From assembly GCA_903904815.1 (NCBI GenBank), contig CAIVDU010000086.1, positions 1 through 58,131 on the forward strand: 58,131 nucleotides of DNA, given 5' to 3'. Positions within the stretch are counted from its first letter, which is position 1. Each line of letters opens with the position of its first letter. Positions 28,539-36,780 of the stretch are shown piece by piece. The notes beneath the pieces are model-generated. The model made no database searches, had not been told where the DNA came from, and saw nothing but the letters and a program-made list of their open reading frames with translations. Made by a program: the position numbers and the translations under genes. Source of the stretch: an uncultured Armatimonadota bacterium. Lineage in GTDB: Bacteria; Armatimonadota; Fimbriimonadia; Fimbriimonadales; Fimbriimonadaceae.

Positions 28539-28974
28539 CTAAACCTCGAACCCCCGTCATCCCGAGTCCCGGATGCCTAGAATTCTGGCAAGTCACAACA
28601 TACGCCCTGTCAGGCTAAAATTTCCGGACTGCAAACTTCACCGGGACCAGTAGCGGCCTGTACAGACAATCGCAAAACCTGTGAACGCTGCCGAACGGTC
28701 CCCTCGCCCGCAGCGGAGCGGTGCGCGGGAGAGGGGAGGGAGAGGGCCAAATCGAACCTGCGTCGCAAGGCGACACCTCAAATGATCGTCCTTTCGAGCG
28801 GCTTTTGACCCGAGCGGAGGTCTAAGATTGCCCGGGTAGGCGGAGAATGGTTCCTGTCTCCGCACTCCATACACTGACTCGTAAGCTCGCCCACCAAACG
28901 CCCCGCAGCCCCAACGGGGCGACCTAATTTAGCAAAGGGTGAAACCCTGGTAACCCTTACTCCGGTGCAACTGG
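28539..28974. other. Intergenic region with a GC-rich repeat element; no gene seen
   Basis: About 436 bases between the LacI promoter and the end of bshA. It contains a hairpin-forming dispersed repeat (28699-28784) and a second short inverted repeat CGCCCCG/CGGGGCG near 28898-28920, which may act in bshA transcript ending although it has no T-run. The open frames here are low-complexity and not convincing. Confidence 0.5.
28699..28784. repeat. Dispersed GC-rich hairpin repeat, copy A
   Basis: Contains CCCCTCGCCCGC and GCGGGAGAGGGG as near-complementary arms, then AACCTGCGTCGCAAGGCGAC and a CTCAAATGA end. Related copies occur at 36123-36200 and 37359-37443, all in gene-free DNA. Confidence 0.55.
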
Positions 28975-30120
28975 CTACCTGGGCTTTGCTAGCTCCCGAT
29001 AATAAAGGCTCTCGTAGGCCGGAACGATAATGTCGGCCGTAAAGTGGGTTTCCGCGAACAGTTTGGCGGCGCGACCCATCTCCTGCCTGCGTTCGCGATT
29101 CACGATGAGTTCGCTGATTTGAGCTGCGAGGGACTCCGCGTCGCCGGAGTCGACCATCAAGCCGGTGGAATCACTTCGTATAACCTCTGGAATGCCGCCC
29201 ACTCTCGTCGAGACAGAAGGACACTCGTGGAACATCCCTTCGAGAATAGTCAGACAAAAGCTCTCCGAGTCGGACGTCACCAGGCAGATGTCGGCCGCCG
29301 AGTAATACTCCTCGACCGACTGAATCCTGTCGCGCACGATGACTCGGTCCTCGAGGCCGAGACGGCGGACCTCCGCCTCAAAAGGAGCGAACGACTCTCC
29401 GGCCAATATGAGAAGCCGAAAGCTCGCCCGATCCTCGAGCAACGCTACGGCCTGTAAAAGGAGATCGATGCGCTTTATGGGGCGAAGGTTTGAGACGTGA
29501 ATGAGCAGCGTCTCTCCGTCTGCAACCCCCAACTCCTCCCTTGATTCTTGTCTCGACCGATCGGGCGAGGTGGGTGCGAAGAAGTTGTAGATCACGTCGA
29601 TGGGCCGACTGACGTTTAGGAGCCTTTGGGTCTCCCTTGCTAGATAAGATGAGACGGCAGTAACCGCGTCCGACCGCTCCAACGCATGTCGAATCGCCGG
29701 CCCGTAGGCTGGGTGACTACCCAAAAGCGTGGTATCGGTACCGTGAAGCGTGGTCACCAGTCGCGGACGCTGCGATGGTTCCAGCATCGACATGGCAATA
29801 ATCGCCGCCGTCGCATGCGGAACGGCATAGTGAACGTGAAGAATGTCTAGCCCGTGGTCACTGCTTACTTCGGCCAGCTTGACCGAAAGCGGCAAAGTGT
29901 AATCCGGGTATTTGAAGAGCTCGTGAGTGCCGATGTCCACCGGGTGGAACTGGATACTTGGGTGGTCGGTGGGCAGACGGAACGGTCGCTCGTAACTAAT
30001 GAAGTGGACTTCGTGTCCCCGCAGCGCGAGCTCAATTCCCAGCGACGTCGCCAAGATGCCGCTTCCACCTATCGTGGGGTAGCAGACGATCCCGATCTTA
30101 AGGGGTGTTTTGGGCAGCAA
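28975..30120 (-). CDS. bshA: N-acetyl-alpha-D-glucosaminyl L-malate synthase (bacillithiol step 1)
   Basis: A GT4-family glycosyltransferase that joins GlcNAc from UDP-GlcNAc to L-malate. The N-terminus KIGIVCYPTIGGSGILATSL is the BshA signature (KIGIxCYPTxGGSG). Other motifs are HVHYAVPHA, LVTTLHGTD, HVSNLRPIKRIDLLL and the sugar-nucleotide site SDSESFCLTILEGM. The frame is open up to an ATG at 30201, but that would overlap bshB1 by 80 bases. A TTG at 30120, one base after the bshB1 stop and preceded by GGTGG, gives 381 residues, close to the known BshA length of about 377. It is the last gene of the 35981-28975 operon. Confidence 0.93.
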   Translation of the reverse strand: MLPKTPLKIGIVCYPTIGGSGILATSLGIELALRGHEVHFISYERPFRLPTDHPSIQFHPVDIGTHELFKYPDYTLPLSVKLAEVSSDHGLDILHVHYAVPHATAAIIAMSMLEPSQRPRLVTTLHGTDTTLLGSHPAYGPAIRHALERSDAVTAVSSYLARETQRLLNVSRPIDVIYNFFAPTSPDRSRQESREELGVADGETLLIHVSNLRPIKRIDLLLQAVALLEDRASFRLLILAGESFAPFEAEVRRLGLEDRVIVRDRIQSVEEYYSAADICLVTSDSESFCLTILEGMFHECPSVSTRVGGIPEVIRSDSTGLMVDSGDAESLAAQISELIVNRERRQEMGRAAKLFAETHFTADIIVPAYESLYYRELAKPR

Positions 30121-30121
30121 C

Positions 30122-30850
30122 CTAAAACCACCGCGCCGCCGCCGCGACAGATTCGAGCCGGTCGACGACGATGGGGTCCGCCGGAAAAAGCGCAATCGCA
30201 TGGCCGATTCCCGCGCTCAGCCCGCGCATTCGCGCCCGCGTGAGTTGCATGTCCACATAGGGCCTGGCTCGCACTTGGGACGCATGGGCTTCCATGGCCG
30301 AAACCCAGGAGGCAAGCGTGTCTTCGTCGGAAACATCGTAAAGCACCGCAGAAATGTCGCGAGGCTCTGCCTCAAGAGTCAGCGCGTAATAAAACAAGCT
30401 CTTGATCGAGTGAGGTTGAAGCGCCTTTAACTCCGCAATCCCCCCGTATCGCGCCAATCGAGCCGCGTCCCTCACCAAGCGACCCAACTGGGCGTGGTCT
30501 GGGTGCTGGTTTTCAGACAAGCTCGGCGCGAGCACGACACTGGGGCGAACCCGCCGAATGACGCCAGCCAATGAAGTAGCATGCTCGGCGCACGACCGCA
30601 AGCGGGCATCGCCGTCCAATGCTATGAACTCCAAACTCGCTCCCAGAATCGCGGCGGCGGCTCGCGACTCGGCTTCGCGGATCTCCGGTGTACCCATAGT
30701 GCCCGCTTCCCCTCGCGAACACACGACCAAGTGCACCGGGCGTCCAGCACGAGACTCCCGCGCGACCACGCCTCCACAGCCGAACTCGATATCGTCGGGA
30801 TGCGCTCCGAACACCAGAAGCGGCGCGGTGTCAATCAAGCTATCCGACAT
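30122..30850 (-). CDS. bshB1: Bacillithiol biosynthesis deacetylase BshB1
   Basis: 242 residues of the PIG-L/LmbE fold. It removes the acetyl group from GlcNAc-malate. The zinc motif is VFGAHPDDIEFGCGG (residues about 13-27), with the second ligand set in ENQHPDHAQLG (about 112-122); SRGEAGTMGTPEIREAE is the conserved substrate loop of the BshB1 group. The start overlaps the end of the BshC-like gene by 11 bases, and bshA begins 1 base after its stop, so the three are translationally coupled. Confidence 0.93.
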   Translation of the reverse strand: MSDSLIDTAPLLVFGAHPDDIEFGCGGVVARESRAGRPVHLVVCSRGEAGTMGTPEIREAESRAAAAILGASLEFIALDGDARLRSCAEHATSLAGVIRRVRPSVVLAPSLSENQHPDHAQLGRLVRDAARLARYGGIAELKALQPHSIKSLFYYALTLEAEPRDISAVLYDVSDEDTLASWVSAMEAHASQVRARPYVDMQLTRARMRGLSAGIGHAIALFPADPIVVDRLESVAAAARWF

Positions 30851-31604
30851 ATGCCTCGTCCGATCGATCGATACTGTCTCTTACTACGAAGGTGACCTCC
30901 GGGGCCTCATCCATTCGCATATATGCTTGCTCTCCCAGCCCGCACACGTAGTGAGTGCAGCCAATCACCGACTGCATCCAGAGAAACCGTGAGTCTCGCG
31001 AAGGGCTAATCTGCTCTTTCCCAAACTCAGTACGCGGAAGTTCAATCGAAACGTCCCCACCCTTGAAAAGGGTGAGCTTTTCACCCTTCCAACGGGCTCG
31101 AACGATCTCTCCCTCATACGGGACATCGACAAAGAAGTCAGAAACCGCGCAGGCCGCCCTGCGAAATTCTGGATCGCTCGAACGCACAACTTGAACGCCT
31201 TCCAGCAGTCCCATTCCCTCGTACATCTCTAGGCAGAAATCGGCGACGCTCGGAGTGTCGATGCCAGCGAAGAGAGAAACCGCCTCCGCGTCGACATAGG
31301 GCGGTAGCTGACGCGTCGTCTTCTCATGCCAGTGGCGAACGACCCGCTTCAAATACAGCGGGGAGTGCCTGCGCTGAATCTGATTTTCGAAACTGAAGTT
31401 GAACTCAAACGGCTCGTCTGTTTTGCGATGCCGTAGCACCGTCCTCGTTTCCCGGAAGTCGTGATCGCTATCGTGGAAGAAGTACACGACCGTGCCCCCG
31501 ATCTCGCTCTGGAGGCGCTTAGCCGTCTGAATCTTTGAAAAAAGGAAGCGCTTGGGGAAGAACCCACAGGGCTGTTGTCCAAAACAGATGACCGGCTCCG
31601 TCAC
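30840..31604 (-). CDS. Compact BshC-like protein (putative bacillithiol cysteine-adding enzyme)
   Basis: 254 residues, less than half the usual roughly 540 of BshC. Two BshC blocks are recognisable. The N-terminal ICFGQQPCGFF...SKIQTAKRLQ...GGTVVYFFHDSDHDFRET corresponds to the canonical TGQQ-GLF...K...PVFW-A-EDHDF stretch. Near the end, VIGCTHYVCGLGEQAYMRM corresponds to the GGPGEIAYWAQL block. What is missing is the middle and C-terminal part, including the coiled coil of full-length BshC. It overlaps the symporter gene by 4 bases (ATGA) upstream and bshB1 by 11 downstream. Position and motifs together suggest it performs or replaces the cysteine ligation step. This is an inference from remembered family motifs. 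Confidence 0.7.
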   Translation of the reverse strand: MTEPVICFGQQPCGFFPKRFLFSKIQTAKRLQSEIGGTVVYFFHDSDHDFRETRTVLRHRKTDEPFEFNFSFENQIQRRHSPLYLKRVVRHWHEKTTRQLPPYVDAEAVSLFAGIDTPSVADFCLEMYEGMGLLEGVQVVRSSDPEFRRAACAVSDFFVDVPYEGEIVRARWKGEKLTLFKGGDVSIELPRTEFGKEQISPSRDSRFLWMQSVIGCTHYVCGLGEQAYMRMDEAPEVTFVVRDSIDRSDEAYVG

Positions 31605-33298
31605 GGCGCCAACTCCTTACGCTCGCCCAGAACCGCTTGCAGGGTAGCCGCGAAGGCCAAGCACAAACCGCACCCGATGACGTTGTACCAAAGATAGGTG
31701 ACCGTTTCTCCGATTCGAAAATAGCAGACGAACACGATGAGCTGAGCGACGATCGCTCCAAAAAAGATCGCGGTCCCTTTGATCTTCTTGAAGAAGAACG
31801 CCGCCAAAAAGATGCCGAGGATCACCCCGTAGAAAATCGATCCAATGATATTCGTGGCTTGAATAAGGTTCTCCGAGAGATTCGCGAACAAGGCAAACCC
31901 GATCGCCACGAATCCCCAAAACACGGTGAACATCCGCGAGGCCCTATAGTAGTGGGCATCCTCACGCTTAACTAGGTGCCTATAGATGTCGATCGTCGTC
32001 GCAGAACTCAGGGCGTTCAGTTCGGCGGCTTTGGAAGACAATGCGGCCGAGAAAAATGCGGCCATGAGCAAGCCAATCAAGCCGTGAGGAAGTTCCCGAA
32101 CGATGAATCGGATAAACACGTAATCGGTGTCGTTTGACGACTTGATGCCAGCATCCTTCACCGCCTTGGCTGCATCCTTCCTGGCTTTGGTCTCGCGATC
32201 GTCTGCCGCGCGCGCTTCTGCCCGAGAAGCTTCTACAACCGAGGTGTCGGCGCGGTGGGAAGCATCTAACCATCTCCCGATCGCGTCTCGTTTTTCGTCG
32301 TGCGCTGCTTGGAACTGACGCTCGAGTTCAGTCAACCGCGGCCCTGAAGAAGTCGCCAAACCCTGTTTCCAGGCCGTCTCGTTGAAAAGAACCGGTGGTC
32401 GGGCAAATTGATAAAACACAAACAGGTAGCAGCCCAGCAAGAGGATGAAGAACTGCATCGGGATCTTGCAGATGGCGTTGAACATCAACCCCATGCGGCT
32501 TTCGCGCAACGAGGCGCCCGAAATGTAGCGCTGAACCTGAGACTGATCGGTGCCGAAATACGATAGGGCAAGGAATAGCCCGCCGATCATTCCCGACCAG
32601 AACGTGTACCGCTTTCCAAAACCAAACGAGAAATCGACGGCTTGAAGCTTATGAAAGCCCCCCGCGACGGTAAACACGTCATGGGTAGAGACATTTGCCG
32701 GCAGCTTCGAGATCAGTACGGCGAAGGCGGCCGCCATTCCAGCGAACACCACCGCAAGTTGATACTTCTGAGTGTGAGTGACCGCATCACTGCCGCCGGC
32801 GACCGTATATCCGGTCACCACCAACCCGCTTCCAATAATCGTTAGGTCGAGACGCCATCCCATCACCGTCGAAAGCACGATGGCCGGCGCGTAAATAGTG
32901 ATTCCCGCCCCAAGCCCGCGATTGAAGAGAAACAGCCCCGCGCCGAGTAAGCGAGTCTTGGCATCAAACCGATTCCCTAGATATTCATAGGCGGTATAGA
33001 CCTTCAGGCGTCGATAGATGGGAAGAAAAACGACCGCAATGAGGATCAACGCAAACGGAGCGCCAAAGTAGTTCTGAACGAACCCCAAGCCTCCTTCATA
33101 ACCCTGACCGGGGGTTGAAAGAAAAGTGATGGCGCTCGCTTGCGTGGCCATCACCGACAACCCGATCACAAACCAATTGGTGTCCCCCGCCCCCTTCAAA
33201 TACGAGCCGAGATCCCGATTCTTCCGACTCCGCCATGCCCCATAAACGGCGATCCCCAAAATCGAGGCAAAGAGCACGAGGTAGTCGGGCCACGTCAT
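31601..33298 (-). CDS. Sodium:solute symporter (SSS family) with charged insert
   Basis: 565 residues from the ATG at 33298, preceded by AGAGG 8 bases upstream; the longer frame to 33469 only adds sequence from the neighbouring genes. SSS hallmarks: the first helix WPDYLVLFASILGIAVYGAW, the TNWFVIGLSVMATQASAITFL segment with the Na+-site residues, and YFGTDQSQVQRYISG. Between later helices lies a highly charged, probably coiled-coil stretch of about 90 residues (LTELERQFQAAHDEKRDAIG to TKARKDAAKAVKDAG, cut here), not present in typical SSS members such as PutP. It lies in the bacillithiol operon, with ATGA overlaps on both sides. Substrate unknown. Confidence 0.9.
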   Translation of the reverse strand: MTWPDYLVLFASILGIAVYGAWRSRKNRDLGSYLKGAGDTNWFVIGLSVMATQASAITFLSTPGQGYEGGLGFVQNYFGAPFALILIAVVFLPIYRRLKVYTAYEYLGNRFDAKTRLLGAGLFLFNRGLGAGITIYAPAIVLSTVMGWRLDLTIIGSGLVVTGYTVAGGSDAVTHTQKYQLAVVFAGMAAAFAVLISKLPANVSTHDVFTVAGGFHKLQAVDFSFGFGKRYTFWSGMIGGLFLALSYFGTDQSQVQRYISGASLRESRMGLMFNAICKIPMQFFILLLGCYLFVFYQFARPPVLFNETAWKQGLATSSGPRLTELERQFQAAHDEKRDAIGRWLDASHRADTSVVEASRAEARAADDRETKARKDAAKAVKDAGIKSSNDTDYVFIRFIVRELPHGLIGLLMAAFFSAALSSKAAELNALSSATTIDIYRHLVKREDAHYYRASRMFTVFWGFVAIGFALFANLSENLIQATNIIGSIFYGVILGIFLAAFFFKKIKGTAIFFGAIVAQLIVFVCYFRIGETVTYLWYNVIGCGLCLAFAATLQAVLGERKELAP

Positions 33299-33426
33299 GG
33301 GAAGGCCCTCTCGAGCAGAACCATGAGGCAGACCACAACCACGAAGAAAACGACTACGAACGCATACACTCCGCGCCAAGTCGGAAACGCGGGCAGCCCT
33401 GTCGATTCTTCTTCGGTTTCCACCAT
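33295..33426 (-). CDS. 43-residue single-helix membrane peptide
   Basis: ATG at 33426, stop TGA overlapping the symporter ATG (ATGA at 33298-33295). The translation starts MVETEEESTG, continues with LPAFPTWRGV and has one hydrophobic helix (YAFVVVFFVVVVCLMVLL) and a short tail ERAFP. The acidic head, aromatic patch and single helix, together with exact stop/start coupling to the symporter gene and a 14-base gap to the PIG-L stop, argue that it is a real gene. It is probably a small subunit of the symporter. Confidence 0.65.
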   Translation of the reverse strand: MVETEEESTGLPAFPTWRGVYAFVVVFFVVVVCLMVLLERAFP

Positions 33427-33440
33427 AGGCTAGAACAGTC

Positions 33441-35981
33441 TCATCGGCCGAGCGACACGAGGTTGGCAAACAACCGGTACGCGCCCGGTACCCCAGCGGG
33501 CAGTTGGCGGAAGAACGTCAATCCGGTGTAAACGACGAATCCCTTCCCGTACGGGGCGACAAGAAGTCCTCCCTGGAGCGGTTGCTCCCCGGCATCCTCA
33601 CTTGCGAGCAACGGCGTGAAGTGCGCGTCCCATTCGCTGGCAAAATACGTGCCGCGCTCTTGGGCCCACCCCTCGAAGTCCGCCAGGGTAATTCGGTTTG
33701 GCTTGTTCAAAGCAGGATGATCTGGAGCCAGAACGGTCATCGGTGAGTACTCGTCGGTAATCCGCAGCGTCGACAACTTCAATGGATACGGCAGCAATTG
33801 GGTCGTCTTCAGTCCATCGGGGCGGTTGTACTGAACCACCACCGTTCCGCCCTGTTTCGCAAAAGTGGCGAGCGCCTCTGACGTCTGGTCCGACAGGTCT
33901 CCACGCACGTTGAACGCCCTAATCCCCGTTACGACGGTGTCGAATCCCTTTAGCTTATCTTCGGCCAAGTCCGCCCCGGAAAGCTGCGTGACGACACATC
34001 CCATTTCGGTCAAGGCAGCCGCCACTCCATCGCCAGCCCCCGGAAGATATCCCACCTTTTTGGCCGCAACGTCGCAGCTAACCGCCACCGCTCTGACGGT
34101 TGCGTTAGGTTGAAGCAGCAAAGTGGGAATGTGCGGGTAATCGATGATCTTGCGCTCGACGCCGAAGCTCTCCCCCTTTACGAGGACATGGGCGGCAATG
34201 ATTCCAACTTCCGCCTTTGCCGGAGCTTTAACCGTGAATTCGAAGTTCAACTTGTCGCCGGCCGCCTTGAGCTCGAACGATTTCTTTGCCGGTGTAACCG
34301 ACCATCCAGCCGGCAGGTTCAGCGTCAGAACTCCTTTGACCTCCGGTCTGGCCGACGTGATGGCAATCGAGATCGTCTTCGACGCGCCTGGACCAAAAAG
34401 TCTCACGCCCGTCTCGGGAAGGATCGAAACGGGAGCGATCACCTCCATTCTCCGAGTGGCCTTAATCCCTGTGGTGCCTGGGATCCGCTGCACGGGCTCC
34501 GTCGAAACGCTGATCGTTTGGCCGCCAACCAAAAACTGGTAGACAAGGGGAATCGCGGGACGGTTTTCTGGCGACCCGATATCCGTCGGGTTGTCAACCA
34601 CGAACATGCCGGCGGTCTGCTCCTTTCGTAGCCAGTAAGGCTGGCTAAGGGGCGTCCCCGCGGGCAGAATTGTGGTCAATTCCCGAGCTACTGGCTCTCC
34701 CGGACGTAACGTCACTCCATAGTCAATTGCGCCGCTCATGTGGGGATTGAACGTGGTGAGCCAGCGTACGGGATAGTTTGATTTCAACTCCACCGAGTGC
34801 CGAAGCCGGACCTTCTCGCCAGGTACCACCTCCGCATCGAGAATCGTTGTCTCCACCGTGAGCCCAAGACAGTGCTGGAAGATGAGGTCTAGACTCTTGA
34901 GCTTCTCCTGAACCACCGAATCGGCGAGAAGAGGACCGAGTTTGCCGCGAATCTCTAAAAGCAGTGGCAGGCTGGCTTCTCGATTTGCGTCGGTGAATTC
35001 AGCCACGAGCTTAGCCGCGAGTGTTGAAATCTCGGCTCCGACCGAACCGAAACGCGCCCACGTAAGATCGATGCCGTCCAAGGGATCCTTTGTCGCAGGC
35101 TCGCCGCTCAACAGTCGGAACGACTCCTTGCGCGTCGCACCGCCCCTTCCGCCGATAAAGCCGCTCGTCCCAAACTGACTCTGGTGCATTCCGCGACTGC
35201 GTCCGGCGATCTCGCTATAGGAGACTCCAAGCACCGGATCGACGCCTCCAATTTCGATGGAAGGCGCATCGGGGCTCGCGCCGCCGTTTTGCAAAATGCG
35301 CTTGGGTTGCCAGGGATTTAGATCCCCCTGACTGTGGTCGTGAAGTTGCTCGGGGAAGGCGTTCGGATCCCCACACAGCTTAAAGGCTTCGACGGCCAGC
35401 ACTGCTGAAGCCGTGTGATGTCCATGAGTTCCGCTCGGTTCCGGCGCGAATCGAGTGATCACAACGTCTGGCCGGAATGTGCGGATCACACGAACGATGT
35501 CACCAACGACCTGCTGCCGATCCCAGATCGCAAGCGTCTTGCGAAAGTCTTTGGAGAACCCGAAGTCGAGCGCCCGCGAGAAGAATTGACGGCCCCCATC
35601 CAGTCGCCTTGCCGACAGAAGCTCCTGTGTACGAATGGCCCCCAGGTCGGCGCCAATCTCTCCGCCCAGCAGGTTTTGTCCACCGTCGCCGCGCGTGAGA
35701 GACAGATACGCCGTCCGGTAGTGCAGCCCCCGGGCAAAGTAAGCGATCAGTTCGGTGTTCTCGTCGTCCGGGTGCGCCGCAACGTACAGGACGCTTCCCA
35801 AAGTCTGGAACCCGCGAATCTCCTCAAGCAGCTCAGACGATGTCAACGCCTTCGAGACCGCCCCGGTCTGGCTCAGAAACCCATCCGAAAACATCGACCC
35901 TGCAAACAGCAGTCCCGTCTTAGCCAAAAGGTCCCGCCGCGAAAGCCGGTCCCAACTCGATTCAAATTCCTGTGGGGGCAT
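33441..35981 (-). CDS. Tat-exported PIG-L family hydrolase with C-terminal domains
   Basis: 846 residues from the ATG at 35981, which has GAGGA 9 bases upstream; a TTG at 35996 is less likely. Residues 10-40 form a Tat signal (RLSRRDLLAKTGLLFAGSMF). The PIG-L zinc motif is VLYVAAHPDDENTELIAYF and the second motif is SGTHGHHTASAVLAVEAF. Beyond about residue 310 comes a non-catalytic region with beta-rich NEW3-like segments (LTLNLPAGWSVTPAKKSFEL) and a C-terminal glutamine-amidotransferase-like fold (EDKLKGFDTVVTGIRAFN). It acts outside the cytoplasm, so it is not the BshB enzyme itself. First gene of the operon with the symporter, BshC-like, bshB1 and bshA genes. Substrate unknown. Confidence 0.85.
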   Translation of the reverse strand: MPPQEFESSWDRLSRRDLLAKTGLLFAGSMFSDGFLSQTGAVSKALTSSELLEEIRGFQTLGSVLYVAAHPDDENTELIAYFARGLHYRTAYLSLTRGDGGQNLLGGEIGADLGAIRTQELLSARRLDGGRQFFSRALDFGFSKDFRKTLAIWDRQQVVGDIVRVIRTFRPDVVITRFAPEPSGTHGHHTASAVLAVEAFKLCGDPNAFPEQLHDHSQGDLNPWQPKRILQNGGASPDAPSIEIGGVDPVLGVSYSEIAGRSRGMHQSQFGTSGFIGGRGGATRKESFRLLSGEPATKDPLDGIDLTWARFGSVGAEISTLAAKLVAEFTDANREASLPLLLEIRGKLGPLLADSVVQEKLKSLDLIFQHCLGLTVETTILDAEVVPGEKVRLRHSVELKSNYPVRWLTTFNPHMSGAIDYGVTLRPGEPVARELTTILPAGTPLSQPYWLRKEQTAGMFVVDNPTDIGSPENRPAIPLVYQFLVGGQTISVSTEPVQRIPGTTGIKATRRMEVIAPVSILPETGVRLFGPGASKTISIAITSARPEVKGVLTLNLPAGWSVTPAKKSFELKAAGDKLNFEFTVKAPAKAEVGIIAAHVLVKGESFGVERKIIDYPHIPTLLLQPNATVRAVAVSCDVAAKKVGYLPGAGDGVAAALTEMGCVVTQLSGADLAEDKLKGFDTVVTGIRAFNVRGDLSDQTSEALATFAKQGGTVVVQYNRPDGLKTTQLLPYPLKLSTLRITDEYSPMTVLAPDHPALNKPNRITLADFEGWAQERGTYFASEWDAHFTPLLASEDAGEQPLQGGLLVAPYGKGFVVYTGLTFFRQLPAGVPGAYRLFANLVSLGR

Positions 35982-36122
35982 AGTCTCAGTCCTCAACGTG
36001 CAGCGCAGGGCAAGTCCTGCGGAAATACCACCCCGCTCTTGTCCCTTTTACCTGCGCACCAGATGGGGTCGGGAACGAAAGGGGGGCTCGGCCCCAACCT
36101 AAGCCCATAAGCTCGAAATTCG

Positions 36123-36200
36123 GCTCCCTCGCCCCTAGCGAAGCGCTCAGGGGAGAGGGTGGGGAGAGGGGAACTGAACCTGAAGAAGTCCATTAAATGA
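36123..36200. repeat. Dispersed GC-rich hairpin repeat, copy B
   Basis: CCCTCGCCCCTAGCG and CGCTCAGGGGAGAGGG are near-complementary arms; the tail AACTGAACCTGAAGAAGTCC and ATTAAATGA parallels copy A. It lies between the PIG-L and DUF2911 genes. Confidence 0.55.
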
Positions 36201-36228
36201 AGTGCCCACGGAGTGGGCAAACGCGGCG

Positions 36229-36780
36229 CTACTTCACGACCGTGAAGTTCACCCCGTACTGCGTGCTCTCCCACATCAGCTTAATCACGCCACCGCCACT
36301 CGGATTCTTCTGAACGGCAATCGCAAACTGGTCCAGTGGTGTGGCAAGCGCCTCCTTGGTCATCGGCACTCGGAACAGATCTTGGCCCTGGTCGTACTGA
36401 GTCCCCCATTGGCCAATCTGCTTGCTGACGATGAGCTGCGCCTTGCCGTCTTCTTCCGGCTGCATAAACAGCGTGTATGCGCCGCCGGGCAACGTCTGAT
36501 CGCCCAATTTAATCGGTTGCTGAATGACCAACAGTGTGGCCTCGTTGGCCCCCACTCGCCACACCTTTCCGTAGGGAACCAGGCCACCCCAGATTGTCCG
36601 CTTCGCCCCGGTCTTAGGGTCCTTCGTGAAAGGACGGCTGTAGTAGATAGTCACCCGATTACCATCGATGACATTGCCAGCGATGTCCGGCGGACTGACC
36701 CGAGGCGCCTGAGCGAAGGCCGCGCTTGCGCCAATGGCCAAACAGAGAATGGAAGCGAGCGAATGGTTGGATCTGAGCAT
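36229..36780 (-). CDS. DUF2911 domain exported protein
   Basis: 183 residues with a signal peptide (SILCLAIGASAAFAQ) and a good ribosome site (AAGGA 8 bases before the ATG at 36780). The DUF2911 pattern is clear: RVTIYYSRPFTKDPK, RTIWGGLVPYGKVWRVGANE, LPGGAYTLFMQPEED and the end LMWESTQYGVNFTV. The family is widespread in Bacteroidetes and related bacteria with no known function; it looks like a small secreted beta-rich domain. Single gene, separated from the bacillithiol operon by the repeat region. Confidence 0.88.
   Translation of the reverse strand: MLRSNHSLASILCLAIGASAAFAQAPRVSPPDIAGNVIDGNRVTIYYSRPFTKDPKTGAKRTIWGGLVPYGKVWRVGANEATLLVIQQPIKLGDQTLPGGAYTLFMQPEEDGKAQLIVSKQIGQWGTQYDQGQDLFRVPMTKEALATPLDQFAIAVQKNPSGGGVIKLMWESTQYGVNFTVVK

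Noticed and set aside
28638-28874. 78-residue minus-strand open frame in the intergenic region
   Set aside because: It overlaps the GC-rich hairpin repeat and has no recognisable domain or ribosome site.
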